From NCBI GenBank assembly GCA_964291445.2, contig OZ219862.1, forward strand, positions 248,001 to 312,000: a stretch of 64,000 nt of DNA, in the 5' to 3' direction. The notes beneath the pieces are model-generated. The model was not told the origin of the DNA. It saw nothing but the letters and a program-made list of their open reading frames with translations, and made no database searches. Numbering within the stretch: the first letter of the stretch is position 1; every line of letters begins with the position of its first letter. The position numbers were made by a program, and so were the translations under genes. Source of the DNA: JAPOXR01 sp964291445. GTDB lineage: Bacteria; Pseudomonadota; Alphaproteobacteria; Rhodobacterales; Rhodobacteraceae. Below, in pieces: positions 1-9,096 of the stretch.

Positions 1-270
1 ATCCTGGAAGTGCTGACCTATCGCTACCGCGGACACTCGATGTCCGACCCGGCCAAGTACCGGACCCGCGACGAGGTCCAGGAGGTCAGGAAGCAGAGCG
101 ACCCGATCGACCATGTGCGGGACCTGTTGTTGGCGTATGCATCGGTCTCCGAGGACGACCTCAAGGCGATCGACATGGAAATCAAGGAAATCGTCAATGA
201 CTCGACCGAGTTTGCCCTGGAGAGCCCGGAACCGGACGAATCGGAACTTTGGACTGATGTCTTTGTCTGA
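1..270 (+). CDS. pdhA: Pyruvate dehydrogenase E1 component, alpha subunit (3' end only)
   Basis: The gene enters from the left edge and only its last 89 codons are present. The motif YRYRGHSMSDPAKYR near the start of the fragment is the conserved C-terminal part of E1-alpha, which binds thiamine diphosphate with E1-beta and decarboxylates pyruvate. It lies 45 bp upstream of pdhB in the same direction, the usual alphaproteobacterial order. Identification is from the fragment plus its neighbours; the N-terminus and the TPP motif lie outside the window. Confidence 0.93.
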   Translation: MLEVLTYRYRGHSMSDPAKYRTRDEVQEVRKQSDPIDHVRDLLLAYASVSEDDLKAIDMEIKEIVNDSTEFALESPEPDESELWTDVFV

Positions 271-315
271 GCCGCCGAGCCCCGACATCATTCCGGTCAA
301 ACTGGAGATCACCTG

Positions 316-1701
316 ATGGAAGACAGCATCCTGATGCCCGCACTGTCGCCGACAATGGAGTCCGGAACGTTATTGAAGTGGGCGGTCAAGGAGGGAGATG
401 CTGTCTCGAGCGGCGATCTGATTGCCGAAATCGAGACCGACAAGGCCATCATGGAGTTCGAGTCTGCCGCCGATGGTATTGTCAGCAGGTTCCTGGTCGC
501 CGAAGGCACGCAGGATGTTGCCGTCAACACCCCGATCGCCATCCTGACCACCGAGGGCGGCAGCGAGCCATCCGCAGCCCGGCCAGCGCCGGCCGACATG
601 CAGGCGCAAAAACCCGCGCCGGCCGCGGAAGGCGGCAAGGACGCCGCCCCAGCCGCGTCGCCAGCCCGGCCGGCGGCGTCGATCCCGGCCGATCCCGGGA
701 TACCGGCTGGAACAGTATTGCAATCCATGACGGTTCGCCAGGCGCTGAACCAGGCCATGGCCGAGGAGATGCGTCGGGATCCGGATGTGTTCCTGATGGG
801 TGAAGAGGTTGCCGAATACCAGGGCGCCTACAAGATCTCGGAAGGTCTCCTGGCCGAGTTCGGGCCGCAGCGGGTTGTCGATACCCCGATCACCGAGCAT
901 GGTTTCGCCGGGCTCGGCGTCGGTGCAGCCTTCGGTGGATTGCGCCCGATCGTCGAATTCATGACTTTCAACTTTGCCATGCAGGCCATTGATCATATTG
1001 TGAATTCTGCATCAAAGACCCTGTACATGTCGGGTGGGCAGATGCCCTGCCCGATTGTCTTTCGTGGCCCGAATGGTGCAGCGGCCCGGGTGGCCGCCCA
1101 GCACAGCCAGGATTTTGCCGCCTGGTACACCCATGTGCCCAGCCTCAAGGTGGTGCAGCCATTCTCCGCTGCCGATGCCAAGGGCCTCCTGAAGGCGGCA
1201 ATCCGCGACGACAATCCGGTCGTGTTCCTGGAAAACGAGATCCTCTATGGCCAGAGCTTTGATGTGCCGGAACTCGAGGACTGGACCGTGCCGCTTGGCC
1301 GTGCAAGGATCTGGCAGGAAGGCGGTGACGTGACGCTGGTATCATTCGGGATCGGCATGAAGCACACGCTTGAAGCAGCCGCCATTCTTGCCGAGGACGG
1401 GATCGCGGCCGAAGTCATTGACTTGCGCACCCTGCGACCCATGGATACCGAGACCGTCATCCGGTCGGTCAGGAAAACCAATCGATGTGTGACCGTTGAA
1501 GAGGGTTGGCCGGTCTGCTCGATCGGCAACCATGTCTCGTCGGTCCTGATGCAGGAGGCCTTTGACTGGCTTGATGCACCGGTGATCAACTGCACCGGAA
1601 AGGATGTGCCGATGCCCTACGCGGCGAATCTCGAACGACTTGCGCTGATCAGCCCAGGCGAAATCGTCGAAGCGGCAAGATCCGTGACCTACAGCCAGTG
1701 A
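316..1701 (+). CDS. pdhB: Pyruvate dehydrogenase E1 beta subunit with N-terminal lipoyl domain
   Basis: 461 residues. Residues 1-80 form a lipoyl domain with the lipoylation lysine in EIETDKAIMEFE (Lys43). A Pro/Ala-rich linker follows to about residue 135, then a complete E1-beta fold starting at SMTVRQALNQAMAEEM. A lipoyl domain fused to E1-beta is a known alphaproteobacterial arrangement. Together with PdhA it decarboxylates pyruvate and reductively acetylates lipoyl groups in the cytoplasmic complex. TGGAG precedes the ATG at a usable distance. pdhC begins 8 bp after the stop, so the two are co-transcribed. Certain. Confidence 0.97.
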   Translation: MEDSILMPALSPTMESGTLLKWAVKEGDAVSSGDLIAEIETDKAIMEFESAADGIVSRFLVAEGTQDVAVNTPIAILTTEGGSEPSAARPAPADMQAQKPAPAAEGGKDAAPAASPARPAASIPADPGIPAGTVLQSMTVRQALNQAMAEEMRRDPDVFLMGEEVAEYQGAYKISEGLLAEFGPQRVVDTPITEHGFAGLGVGAAFGGLRPIVEFMTFNFAMQAIDHIVNSASKTLYMSGGQMPCPIVFRGPNGAAARVAAQHSQDFAAWYTHVPSLKVVQPFSAADAKGLLKAAIRDDNPVVFLENEILYGQSFDVPELEDWTVPLGRARIWQEGGDVTLVSFGIGMKHTLEAAAILAEDGIAAEVIDLRTLRPMDTETVIRSVRKTNRCVTVEEGWPVCSIGNHVSSVLMQEAFDWLDAPVINCTGKDVPMPYAANLERLALISPGEIVEAARSVTYSQ

Positions 1702-1709
1702 CCTGACCC

Positions 1710-3035
1710 ATGCCGATCACGGTCCAGATGCCTGCATTGTCGCCGACCATGGTAGACGGAACCCTTGCCAAGTGGCATGTCGGGGAAGGCGATTCCGTGG
1801 CCGCCGGCGATATCCTGGCAGAAATCGAGACCGACAAGGCGATCATGGAATTCGAGGCGGTTGATGACGGCACCGTCATGAAGCTGCTGGTCGATGAAGG
1901 CGCAACCAACGTGCCGGTCAACATCCCGATCGCAATCATCCTGCAGGATGGGGAATCACCACCGGACCGACTCGAGACCGACACGCCAGCGATACCCGGT
2001 GCCGCCCCTTGGGCCGCGTCACCGGTGTCGACCGGCACACCCGCGAGCACGCCGCCCGGGACACCTGCCACCCAGGTCAGGACTGCACCGGCGCCCGCAC
2101 GCCCCGGGCAGGCTCGATTGCCAGAACGCAGCGGAGGGGAGCGGCTGTTCTCGTCGCCCCTCGCCCGCCGGCTGGCCAGGGAGAACGGGCTCGACCTGGC
2201 GGCAATTCCCGGTTCCGGGCCGGGCGGGAGGATCATCAAGCGTGACATCGAGGCGGCCATCGCCGATCCGGTGGCCAGGAGGGTGGAGCCGGCCACTGCC
2301 GTCGCCAGCGAGTGGGAGAAGGTTGCGGCCATCTATCCCGATCGACGCTTCGAGGAAGTGCCGCTGGACAACATGCGCAAGACCATTGCCGCCAGGCTGG
2401 TCGAGGCCAAGCAGACCGTGCCGCATTTCTACCTGCGGCGGGATATCATGCTCGATGCGGTGATCGAAACCAGGGCCATGCTCAACCGGGAGCTTGAATC
2501 GCGCGGGATCAGGATTTCGATCAATGATTTCGTCATCAAGGCGTCGGCACTGGCTCTTCAGCTGGTCCCGGATGCCAACGCGGTATGGGCGCATGACCGG
2601 TTGCTCAAATTCCATTCCTCGGATGTCGCTGTCGCCGTGGCGGTGGATGGCGGACTTTTTACACCGGTTCTGCGTGACGCGCAGGAAAAGCCCATGGTTG
2701 CCCTGTCCCAGGAGATGAAGTCGCTTGCCGCCCGGGCAAAAGACCGACGGCTCAAGCCCGAAGAGTATATCGGCGGAAGCTTTGCGATTTCGAATTTGGG
2801 CATGTTCGGCATCGAGAGCTTCGACGCGGTCATCAACCCGCCGCATGGCTCGATCCTGGCCGTTGGTTCCGGCCGGCGGGTCGCGGTCGAGGGCGATCGC
2901 GGCCAGACCGAATTCAGGACCGCAATGTCGGTTACCCTGTCCTGCGACCACCGGGTCATCGATGGCGCCCTGGGTGCAAGCTTTCTGGCGGAAATCGCCC
3001 GGCATCTCGAATCCCCGACATTGCTCATGCTGTAG
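1710..3035 (+). CDS. pdhC: Pyruvate dehydrogenase E2, dihydrolipoamide acetyltransferase
   Basis: 441 residues. It has an N-terminal lipoyl domain (DKA lysine at 43), a linker rich in Pro/Thr/Ala, and a peripheral subunit-binding domain at about 147-182 (LFSSPLARRLAREN, GSGPGGRIIKRDI). The C-terminal acetyltransferase domain has the catalytic motif DHRVIDGA near residue 413. It transfers acetyl groups from lipoate to CoA and forms the core of the complex. It is the last gene of the cluster: no dihydrolipoamide dehydrogenase (lpd) follows, so the E3 component must be encoded elsewhere. An LysR gene on the other strand comes next. Confidence 0.96.
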   Translation: MPITVQMPALSPTMVDGTLAKWHVGEGDSVAAGDILAEIETDKAIMEFEAVDDGTVMKLLVDEGATNVPVNIPIAIILQDGESPPDRLETDTPAIPGAAPWAASPVSTGTPASTPPGTPATQVRTAPAPARPGQARLPERSGGERLFSSPLARRLARENGLDLAAIPGSGPGGRIIKRDIEAAIADPVARRVEPATAVASEWEKVAAIYPDRRFEEVPLDNMRKTIAARLVEAKQTVPHFYLRRDIMLDAVIETRAMLNRELESRGIRISINDFVIKASALALQLVPDANAVWAHDRLLKFHSSDVAVAVAVDGGLFTPVLRDAQEKPMVALSQEMKSLAARAKDRRLKPEEYIGGSFAISNLGMFGIESFDAVINPPHGSILAVGSGRRVAVEGDRGQTEFRTAMSVTLSCDHRVIDGALGASFLAEIARHLESPTLLML

Positions 3036-3229
3036 CCTAAACGCCCAGAGGTCATGTTCATACGGGAACGATCCAGTCCGGCTTGATCCGAGCAATTGGA
3101 GGGCATGCTCCTGGTTCTGGGTCAGCCTGGTAGTGATGAAGAGGAAGTTCCTCCCCTGCTGCGGCGATTGTCGCTGATCTGCCGGATACTCCTACCGGTA
3201 AGAATTTGGGAACCCCCCCCCGGTTCAGA

Positions 3230-4168
3230 CTAGATTGTCCCGTCAGCGATCAAAGCCTTGAGTTGTTTCACCAGCCAGATGTGCAATGCGCTTTGAGCGT
3301 CGCGGACATGACGTACTGCATGCAATTCGAAAGTTCCGCCATCGATCGGCAGCGGTACATGCCTCAAATTGAAGCGGCGAGCGTTTCTTGCCGCAACCCG
3401 TTCGGGCAACGTCACCACGAGATCCGATCTCTCGATTATCGAAAGCGCCGCAAACAGGGACGGGACAGTTGTCTGAACGTTTCTTTGATAGCCGCTCAGT
3501 TTCAGTGCGTGATCAACCAGGCCTCTTGCCGGACCGAAGGGTGAAACCAGAAGATGCTCTACTGTGGCAAACTGCTCAAGGGACAGATCATCGCCGAAGA
3601 GCGGGTGGTTCTTGTGGGCAGCGACAACGTATCTTTCGATACAAAGTTTGTCCGCGACAAAGATGTCTGCACTGTTCGCCGGTATGTCAAAATACCCAAT
3701 CGCCATGTCAATCCTGCCATCAACGAGGGCATCGAGCGCGTCGCGGTTCACAAGCGGAAATGTATGAATTCCGACATTTGGACTGACCGTCCGTAGATCG
3801 GCTATCAAGTCAAGCAGGACGGTTGTCAGCTCATAGTCAAACGCACCGATCTTCAAATCGACCTTGGTCCTCCCTGGATCGAAATCTTGATGTTTGGACA
3901 GGGTTTCAGCCATCATCTGCACAATCTGGCGGATTTTCGGCTCCAACTCCCTTGCCTGGGACGTTGGCTCAAGCCCGTGAGCCCGGCGCAAGAACAGGGG
4001 ATTGCCATAGATCGAGCGCAGGCGCTTCAGCGCGTGGCTGACTGCGGGTTGTGTAAGGCCCATCTCGCGCGCAACGACCGTCGCTTTTCGGTGTCGCATG
4101 CATCCCAGGAAAACCAGCAGGATTGTCGCGTCGATAAGCCTTAAATCAATTTCGCGAATATCACTCAT
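3230..4168 (-). CDS. LysR-family transcriptional regulator
   Basis: 312 residues. The N-terminal winged helix-turn-helix spans about residues 5-65 (ATVVAREMGLTQPAVSHALKRL), followed by the LysR effector-binding domain. The N-terminus reads as the NodD/SyrM-like subgroup (DLRLIDATILLVFLG). It is transcribed away from the ABC-transporter block that starts 100 bp to the right, the classic divergent LysR-target arrangement. The 5-bp inverted repeat at 4171-4182, just upstream of its start, could be its binding site. Its inducer is not predictable. Confidence 0.93.
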   Translation of the reverse strand: MSDIREIDLRLIDATILLVFLGCMRHRKATVVAREMGLTQPAVSHALKRLRSIYGNPLFLRRAHGLEPTSQARELEPKIRQIVQMMAETLSKHQDFDPGRTKVDLKIGAFDYELTTVLLDLIADLRTVSPNVGIHTFPLVNRDALDALVDGRIDMAIGYFDIPANSADIFVADKLCIERYVVAAHKNHPLFGDDLSLEQFATVEHLLVSPFGPARGLVDHALKLSGYQRNVQTTVPSLFAALSIIERSDLVVTLPERVAARNARRFNLRHVPLPIDGGTFELHAVRHVRDAQSALHIWLVKQLKALIADGTI

Positions 4169-4170
4169 AG

Positions 4171-4182
4171 AATGATTTCATT
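4171..4182. promoter_or_regulatory. Inverted repeat upstream of lysR, possible LysR box
   Basis: AATGA-TT-TCATT is a perfect 5-bp inverted repeat ending 3 bp from the lysR start, inside an AT-rich stretch that contrasts with the GC-rich surroundings. Divergent LysR promoters commonly hold such dyads for autoregulation. Assignment to this regulator is inference from position. Confidence 0.4.
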
Positions 4183-4267
4183 ATACTGAAAATCTTGATT
4201 CTGCTACCATCCTGCCGCACCGGCGACGTTTCGGTGGTCTGCGAATGGCGGAAATGGGGGGAGGCAC

Positions 4268-5327
4268 GTGGCTCTGAAGTTCAACTCCGGAACGCGCCCG
4301 AAACGGATGGGACAGTTTTGTCGGCGTCGTCAATTTCGACCTGATGATCCGAGACTGCGAATTTCTCGTGCTGCTTGGTTCGTCGGGCTGTGGCAGGACC
4401 ACGTCGACGCGGATGATTGCGGGTCCTGGAGGTTCCAACGGATGGCATGATTCCCATCGACGAAAAGTTGTCAATGATCTTGAGCCCAGGGGATCATGAC
4501 GTCGCGATGGTCTTCCAGAGCTACGCGCCCAACTCGAACATGAATGCATACCACAACACCCGCTTTCCCTTGGAGGTCCGGGGAGTTGACTCTGCGACCC
4601 ATGACAATATGGCGCGACGCGCCTCGTCCATGGTGGACCTTGACGACTTTCTGCATCATAGACCCGCCGAACTTTCCGACGGCCAGCGCCAACGCGTTAC
4701 CTTGGCCCGTGCGATCGTGCGCGGGCCCCGCAGATCCTGATGGACGAGCCCCTGTCAATTCTTGATGCCAAGTTGCAAGTTGCAGTTTCGACCCCGGCAC
4801 AGATCAAGAACCTCAGCCATGAATTCAAGGTCATCAGGATCTGCGTGAACCACGACCAGATCGAGGCAATGGCGCTGGCCGACCGCGCGGTGGTGATGGC
4901 AACGGGCGTGGGGCAACAGGCCGGCACGCTCAACGGGACCTATTACAAACCTGCCAATGCCTTTGTTACGGGATTCATCGGCAGCCCTGCGATGAAGCTG
5001 GTCGAGGGCAGGATCGCAGGCGGCATCTTCAAGGCCGGCCACATGAAGATCGAGAGGCTGTCTGCCGCCGACGGACCGATCACCATAGACTTCCGGGCCG
5101 CGGATGCCAGGTTGGGCGGCGAGGGCCACGACAAAAACATGGCCCCGATCCATGCAATCGAGTTGTTGGGAGATGCCGCCATGGTCACCGTACGCCGGCG
5201 GCGCGCTGGTCTCGGTCAAGGCCTCCAAGGACTTCCGCGCCGACATCGGCGAACCGACCAGTCTGAATGTCGCAGCAGAAATTGCCACCTGTTCGATGCA
5301 AGAACCGGTGCGCGAGTGGAGGCATGA
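4268..5327 (+). pseudogene. Frameshifted ABC transporter ATP-binding protein (UgpC/MalK type)
   Basis: All parts of a sugar-type importer ATPase can be read, but only by changing frame several times. Walker A lies at 4377-4403 in one frame and reads GSSGCGRTT, with Arg replacing the catalytic Lys. The Q-loop (VFQSYA) and signature region (LSDGQRQRVTLARAIVR, Ser-Asp in place of Ser-Gly) lie in the 4417-4740 frame. Walker B (MDEPLSILDAK), the His switch (NHDQIEAM) and the regulatory region continue in the frame from 4740. The C-terminal segment GGALVSVKASKDFRADIGEP lies in another frame near 5190-5280, and the last residues (CHLFDARTGARVEA) return to the previous one. At least four frame changes make a functional product very unlikely. 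It heads an operon whose binding protein and permeases are intact. Confidence 0.88.
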
Positions 5328-5416
5328 TGCCTCATCCGATCCCCGGCAGGTTCCGCCGGGGTCCAACCCAGATGCGTGGTTGCACGGCGCATCCTAAACG
5401 AAAGGAGACAGGGAGA

Positions 5417-6667
5417 ATGAACATACTCCTGAAGAAATCAGCCATCGCAGGCGCATTCGCCGGCCTGATGGGGTCAGCGGCGTTGGCCGCCGATTGCGGA
5501 CCGGGCGGCGCCTCTGTACGAATCCTTGGCAGCGACTTCCCCGCCATCCAGGCCGTGTCCGGGACGGCCGAAGCGAATTGCGCCGCCAATGCGGGCGAGT
5601 TCACCGTTTCGCTGAAGGACAACACACGCGACATCATGAACCAGGCGCTAACGCCGAACCCGGCGGAATACACCAGCGTCATTGTTGCGAACTCGACGTT
5701 GACGCAGTTGATGAATGACGACCTCGTGCGGCCTCTTAACGATCTGGTCGAGAAATTTGGTGCGCATCTGAAGCCTTCGCAGCTTATCACCATCGACGGT
5801 AACGTGATGGCGGTGGCCTTCATGGCCAACTCGCAGCATCTCTTCGCGCGTACCGACATCCTGGAACAGGCGGGTGTGGAGGGCATTCCCTCGACCGTCG
5901 AGGACGTCGTTGCTGCAGCCGAGAAAATCCGAGCCGCCGGCATCATGGAACACCCGCTGGTGATGAACATGAAAGTGGGCTGGAACGTCGGGGAGGTCTT
6001 CAATCTCTTCTTCTTTGCCCATGGCGGCGAACTCTTCAAGCCGGGCTCGGCCGAGCCGAATGTCAACAACGCCGCCGGCGTCGCGGCGCTCGACTCGATC
6101 GAGTCCCTGCTCGAATACGCCCATCCTGATTACCTTACCCACGCTTCGAACGAAACACAGGGGCTGTGGGAAGCAGGTCAGGCCGCCCTTGCCATCATGT
6201 GGGGCTCGCGCGGCGGTGCGGTTCTGGATGACCAAGGATCGACCGAAGAGGTCACCTCGAACACCGTTCTGGCCGGTGCCCCGACCGCGGGCGGAGGGTC
6301 AATCCCTGCTGCGACGCTATGGTGGGACGGCATCACCATTGCCAAGAACGTGCCGGATCAAGACGCCGAAGCGACCTTCGCGGCCTTGGTCAGCGCCCTG
6401 TCGCCCGAAATGGTGGCGGCAAACAACGACAAGGCAATCTGGCTGATCGACGGTTTCAAACCCGGCCCGGCGGCTGCTGGAGTTTCGGCAACAGCTGCGG
6501 GGGGCGCCAAACCTTATCCGATGATCCCATATGTCAACCTCATGCACAATGCGCTGGGGGCAGAACTCGTGGACTTCTACAAAGGCACCGAAAGCGCAGA
6601 AGAGGCGCTGGCAGATGTCGAGGCGGCCTATGTCACTGCCGCCAAGGAGGCCGGTTTCCTGAATTGA
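5417..6667 (+). CDS. ABC transporter extracellular solute-binding protein (family 1, sugar-type)
   Basis: 416 residues. The start at 5417 is chosen because AAAGGAGA lies just upstream and the protein then begins with a clean Sec signal peptide (MNILLKKSAIAGAFAGLMG, cleavage after LAA). The body has the family 1 pattern, with VRILGSDFPAIQAVSGT early and WEAGQAALAIMWGSRGG in the middle, close to glycerol-phosphate/maltose-type binding proteins. It should capture a periplasmic solute for the two permeases downstream. A strong hairpin at 6678-6701 follows, as is common after highly expressed binding proteins. The substrate is unknown; the surrounding HisD-like and SnoaL-like genes do not settle it. 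Confidence 0.9.
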   Translation: MNILLKKSAIAGAFAGLMGSAALAADCGPGGASVRILGSDFPAIQAVSGTAEANCAANAGEFTVSLKDNTRDIMNQALTPNPAEYTSVIVANSTLTQLMNDDLVRPLNDLVEKFGAHLKPSQLITIDGNVMAVAFMANSQHLFARTDILEQAGVEGIPSTVEDVVAAAEKIRAAGIMEHPLVMNMKVGWNVGEVFNLFFFAHGGELFKPGSAEPNVNNAAGVAALDSIESLLEYAHPDYLTHASNETQGLWEAGQAALAIMWGSRGGAVLDDQGSTEEVTSNTVLAGAPTAGGGSIPAATLWWDGITIAKNVPDQDAEATFAALVSALSPEMVAANNDKAIWLIDGFKPGPAAAGVSATAAGGAKPYPMIPYVNLMHNALGAELVDFYKGTESAEEALADVEAAYVTAAKEAGFLN

Positions 6668-6677
6668 TTTCTCCTTG

Positions 6678-6701
6678 GCAGGGGCCCTTCGGGGCCCCTG
6701 C
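6678..6701 (+). terminator. Strong intercistronic hairpin with UUCG loop
   Basis: A perfect 10-bp stem (GCAGGGGCCC with GGGCCCCTGC) closes a TTCG tetraloop 11 bp after the binding-protein stop codon. No T-tract follows, so it is more likely a 3'-end stabiliser or partial attenuator, giving more binding protein than permease, than a full terminator. Confidence 0.75.
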
Positions 6702-6736
6702 AGCCTCGGCGAATCTCCTTATCGGGACCGCGCGCG

Positions 6737-7768
6737 ATGAAACACCGTACCTTCCTCTGGTTCGTCCTGCCGACGTTGTCGGCAATGATCTTGTTTATCG
6801 CGTTGCCAATCGTTTCGGTCTTCATCCAGTCGGTTTTCGTTCAGCACGAACAGGTTCTGGTGGTATCGGAAAGCTGCGGCCCCTTTGGCTGCACCGAGAC
6901 CACGTCGATAGACGCAGAGGCTACGGCGGCGCTGCGAGAGGCACAACCTTTGGGCAAGTTCAACGGCCTGAAGACCTATACCAACCGTTCACACCTCGCC
7001 TTCGCCGAAGTTGGTGAAGCCTGGCGAGCGCGCGAAAGCCTGGACGAATTTGCGGATACCCTGTTGGATCTGCCATTCTACAAGGCACTGATCTTCACGC
7101 TGACCTATACGCTGGTGGTGACACCGCTTGTCCTCGTTCTGGGTCTTGCGATTGCCGTGGGTGTCAACAAGCTGCCGAAAGCGATCAAGGGACCTTCGAT
7201 CTTTGTCTCACTTCTGCCCTTCCTCGTGACACCGCTTGTCGGTTCACTGATCCTGTTCTGGATGGTTGATGGCGACGGCATCATCGGTGCTACAATCCAG
7301 ATCATTTTCAACGACCCATCGCTGAGTTTGAAGGCCTCGACGCCACTGACCTGGATCATGCTGATGGCTTACGGGGTCTGGCATACCTTGCCATTCAGCT
7401 TCATCACATTCTATGCTGGCCTGCAGACTGTTTCGACAGACACGCTGGAAGCCGCACAGATCGACGGTGCCTCGAGGTGGCAGAGCCTGATCCATGTGGT
7501 TGTGCCGCATCTGATGCCCTTGGTGTCCTTCGTGACACTGATGCTGCTCATGGACAACTTTCGCGTATTCGAACCAATCGTCAGCTTTTCGGCCCAGGGG
7601 CATGCGCAATCGCTGAGTTGGTTCATCTACAACGACCTGCGTGAATCAGGAAACCCGCTTTACAGCTCGGCCGGCGCCACCTCGATGCTGACCATCCTCG
7701 GTGTCGTCATCCTGTTGACCCCGGTGCTGATCCGCACCTGGCGCGATTTCAGTCACAAGGCACATTGA
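6737..7768 (+). CDS. ABC transporter permease (MalF/UgpA type)
   Basis: 343 residues. One N-terminal membrane helix (about 8-30) is followed by a long periplasmic loop (about 31-110) containing two cysteines (SCGPFGC), then the binding-protein-dependent transport domain. The ATPase-docking EAA loop reads EAAQIDGASRWQSLIHVVVPHL at about 237-258. It forms the inner-membrane channel with the next gene. Spacing to the next permease is under 12 bp. Its own ATPase gene upstream is broken, so it would need an ATPase supplied from elsewhere to work. Confidence 0.9.
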   Translation: MKHRTFLWFVLPTLSAMILFIALPIVSVFIQSVFVQHEQVLVVSESCGPFGCTETTSIDAEATAALREAQPLGKFNGLKTYTNRSHLAFAEVGEAWRARESLDEFADTLLDLPFYKALIFTLTYTLVVTPLVLVLGLAIAVGVNKLPKAIKGPSIFVSLLPFLVTPLVGSLILFWMVDGDGIIGATIQIIFNDPSLSLKASTPLTWIMLMAYGVWHTLPFSFITFYAGLQTVSTDTLEAAQIDGASRWQSLIHVVVPHLMPLVSFVTLMLLMDNFRVFEPIVSFSAQGHAQSLSWFIYNDLRESGNPLYSSAGATSMLTILGVVILLTPVLIRTWRDFSHKAH

Positions 7769-7777
7769 GGGGTGATC

Positions 7778-8659
7778 ATGGCAACCAAGGCACAATCTCG
7801 AATCACGCCCCTAACCGTTCTGTCCTTCGCGTTGGTCGCGCTGTGGCTGGTCATTGCCGCATTTCCGTTCCTTTGGACCTTCTGGGGCAGCTTCAAAGTA
7901 CAAGGTGATTTCTTTTCCAAGGCGGACTGGACCAACGCGATCTACGGCGATTTCACAACGCGCGAAACCGGCAGCGCCTTCACATTGAATGCATATTACG
8001 GGGCCTGGGTACAGGAAGAGTTTTGGAAGAACGTCGTCAACACTGTCGTTGTCGTGTTCTTTACCGTTACAATCTCTCTCACAATCGGCACCCTGGGCGG
8101 CTACGCCCTGGCGCGCTCTGGATTCCGGTATGCTTTCTGGATTCTCATAGCCGCGCTTGTCTTCCGCGCCATGCCACATATCACGTTGGTCTCGGGCTAT
8201 CTTCTGCCGTTCTTCGAATGGAACATCTGGGGCTTAAGGCCGACCACGATCATCGTTCTGGTGGCGATAAACCAGCCCTTTACCCTGTGGATGCTGCATT
8301 CATTCTTCCTCAGCATTCCCAAGGAGATAGACGAAAGCGCGATGGTCGACGGCTGTACCCGGTTCCAGGCGTTCCGCCACGTGATCATTCCGGTCATGTG
8401 GCCGGGCGTCATCACCACCGGACTCTTCAGTTTCCTTTTGGCCTATAACGACTTTGCGGTGACCGCGATGCTGCTGAGCGAGGAAAACGAGACAATTATA
8501 CCCGCAATCAACAGTTTTCTGGGCAGCGATCAGGTCGAAGGAACCGTGATGTATGCAGTCGCCGCCGTGGTCTCGGCCACGGCGCCGCTTTTCCTGCTGG
8601 TCCTGTTTTTCCAGCGCCAGATCGTTAGCGGACTGACCGCCGGTGCGGTGAAGGGATGA
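7778..8659 (+). CDS. ABC transporter permease (MalG/UgpE type)
   Basis: 293 residues from the ATG at 7778; a GTG two codons earlier is an alternative. It has six predicted membrane helices, with the EAA motif as DESAMVDGCTRFQAFRHVI in the C-terminal half, typical of the second permease of sugar-type importers. The stop codon overlaps the start of the dehydrogenase remnant at 8656 (ATGA), showing that the remnant belongs to the same transcript. Confidence 0.9.
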   Translation: MATKAQSRITPLTVLSFALVALWLVIAAFPFLWTFWGSFKVQGDFFSKADWTNAIYGDFTTRETGSAFTLNAYYGAWVQEEFWKNVVNTVVVVFFTVTISLTIGTLGGYALARSGFRYAFWILIAALVFRAMPHITLVSGYLLPFFEWNIWGLRPTTIIVLVAINQPFTLWMLHSFFLSIPKEIDESAMVDGCTRFQAFRHVIIPVMWPGVITTGLFSFLLAYNDFAVTAMLLSEENETIIPAINSFLGSDQVEGTVMYAVAAVVSATAPLFLLVLFFQRQIVSGLTAGAVKG

Positions 8660-9071
8660 GCAGCGCGGCGGCGGATATGGCGCGGGCAAGCCGCGAAGAC
8701 TACGGCGAAGTCGTGCATTGCGACAGTTACGACGAAATGCTCGAAGTGGCCAATGACATGACCAATGAACACCTGCAGGTCAGGACCGACCGCGACGACT
8801 GGTTCCTGGAACACATGAACAGCCATGGGTCGTTGGTCCTCGGCCCCGCACCAATCTCGCCAATGGCGACAATATGACCGGGGCGGGCCACGCGCTGCCC
8901 GCGAAGAAGGCGATCCGATACACAGGCGGACTTTGGGTCGGCAATTTGATGAACACTCACAGCCATCAAAAGGGCACCACCGGCGATGCGGCAGCCATGA
9001 TCGGCGAATCCGGCTTGCGGCTCTGCACGCCGAACATTGCAACATCCGCGCCCGTCGATATGGCAACATGA
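8656..9071 (+). pseudogene. Remnant of a HisD-family dehydrogenase (C-terminal part, frameshifted)
   Basis: Reads EDYGEVVHCDSYDEMLEV, then SEH/NEHLQV-type and TDRDDWFLEHM segments, and after a frame change NMTGAGHALPAKKAIRYTGG and LWVGNLMNTHSHQK. These are C-terminal motifs of histidinol-dehydrogenase-like enzymes, which include the HpsN-type sulfopropanediol 3-dehydrogenases. The frame breaks near 8845, where one C appears to be missing in GGCCCCGCACC compared with the expected GPRTNLANGD coding. The N-terminal two thirds of the enzyme are absent. Inactive. Confidence 0.8.
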
Positions 9072-9096
9072 AAGTGCCAAAAGGAGGAGCCGCAGA

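Noticed and set aside
2019..3095. 358-codon open frame on the minus strand
   Set aside because: Antisense of pdhC; no recognisable motifs and no plausible neighbours.
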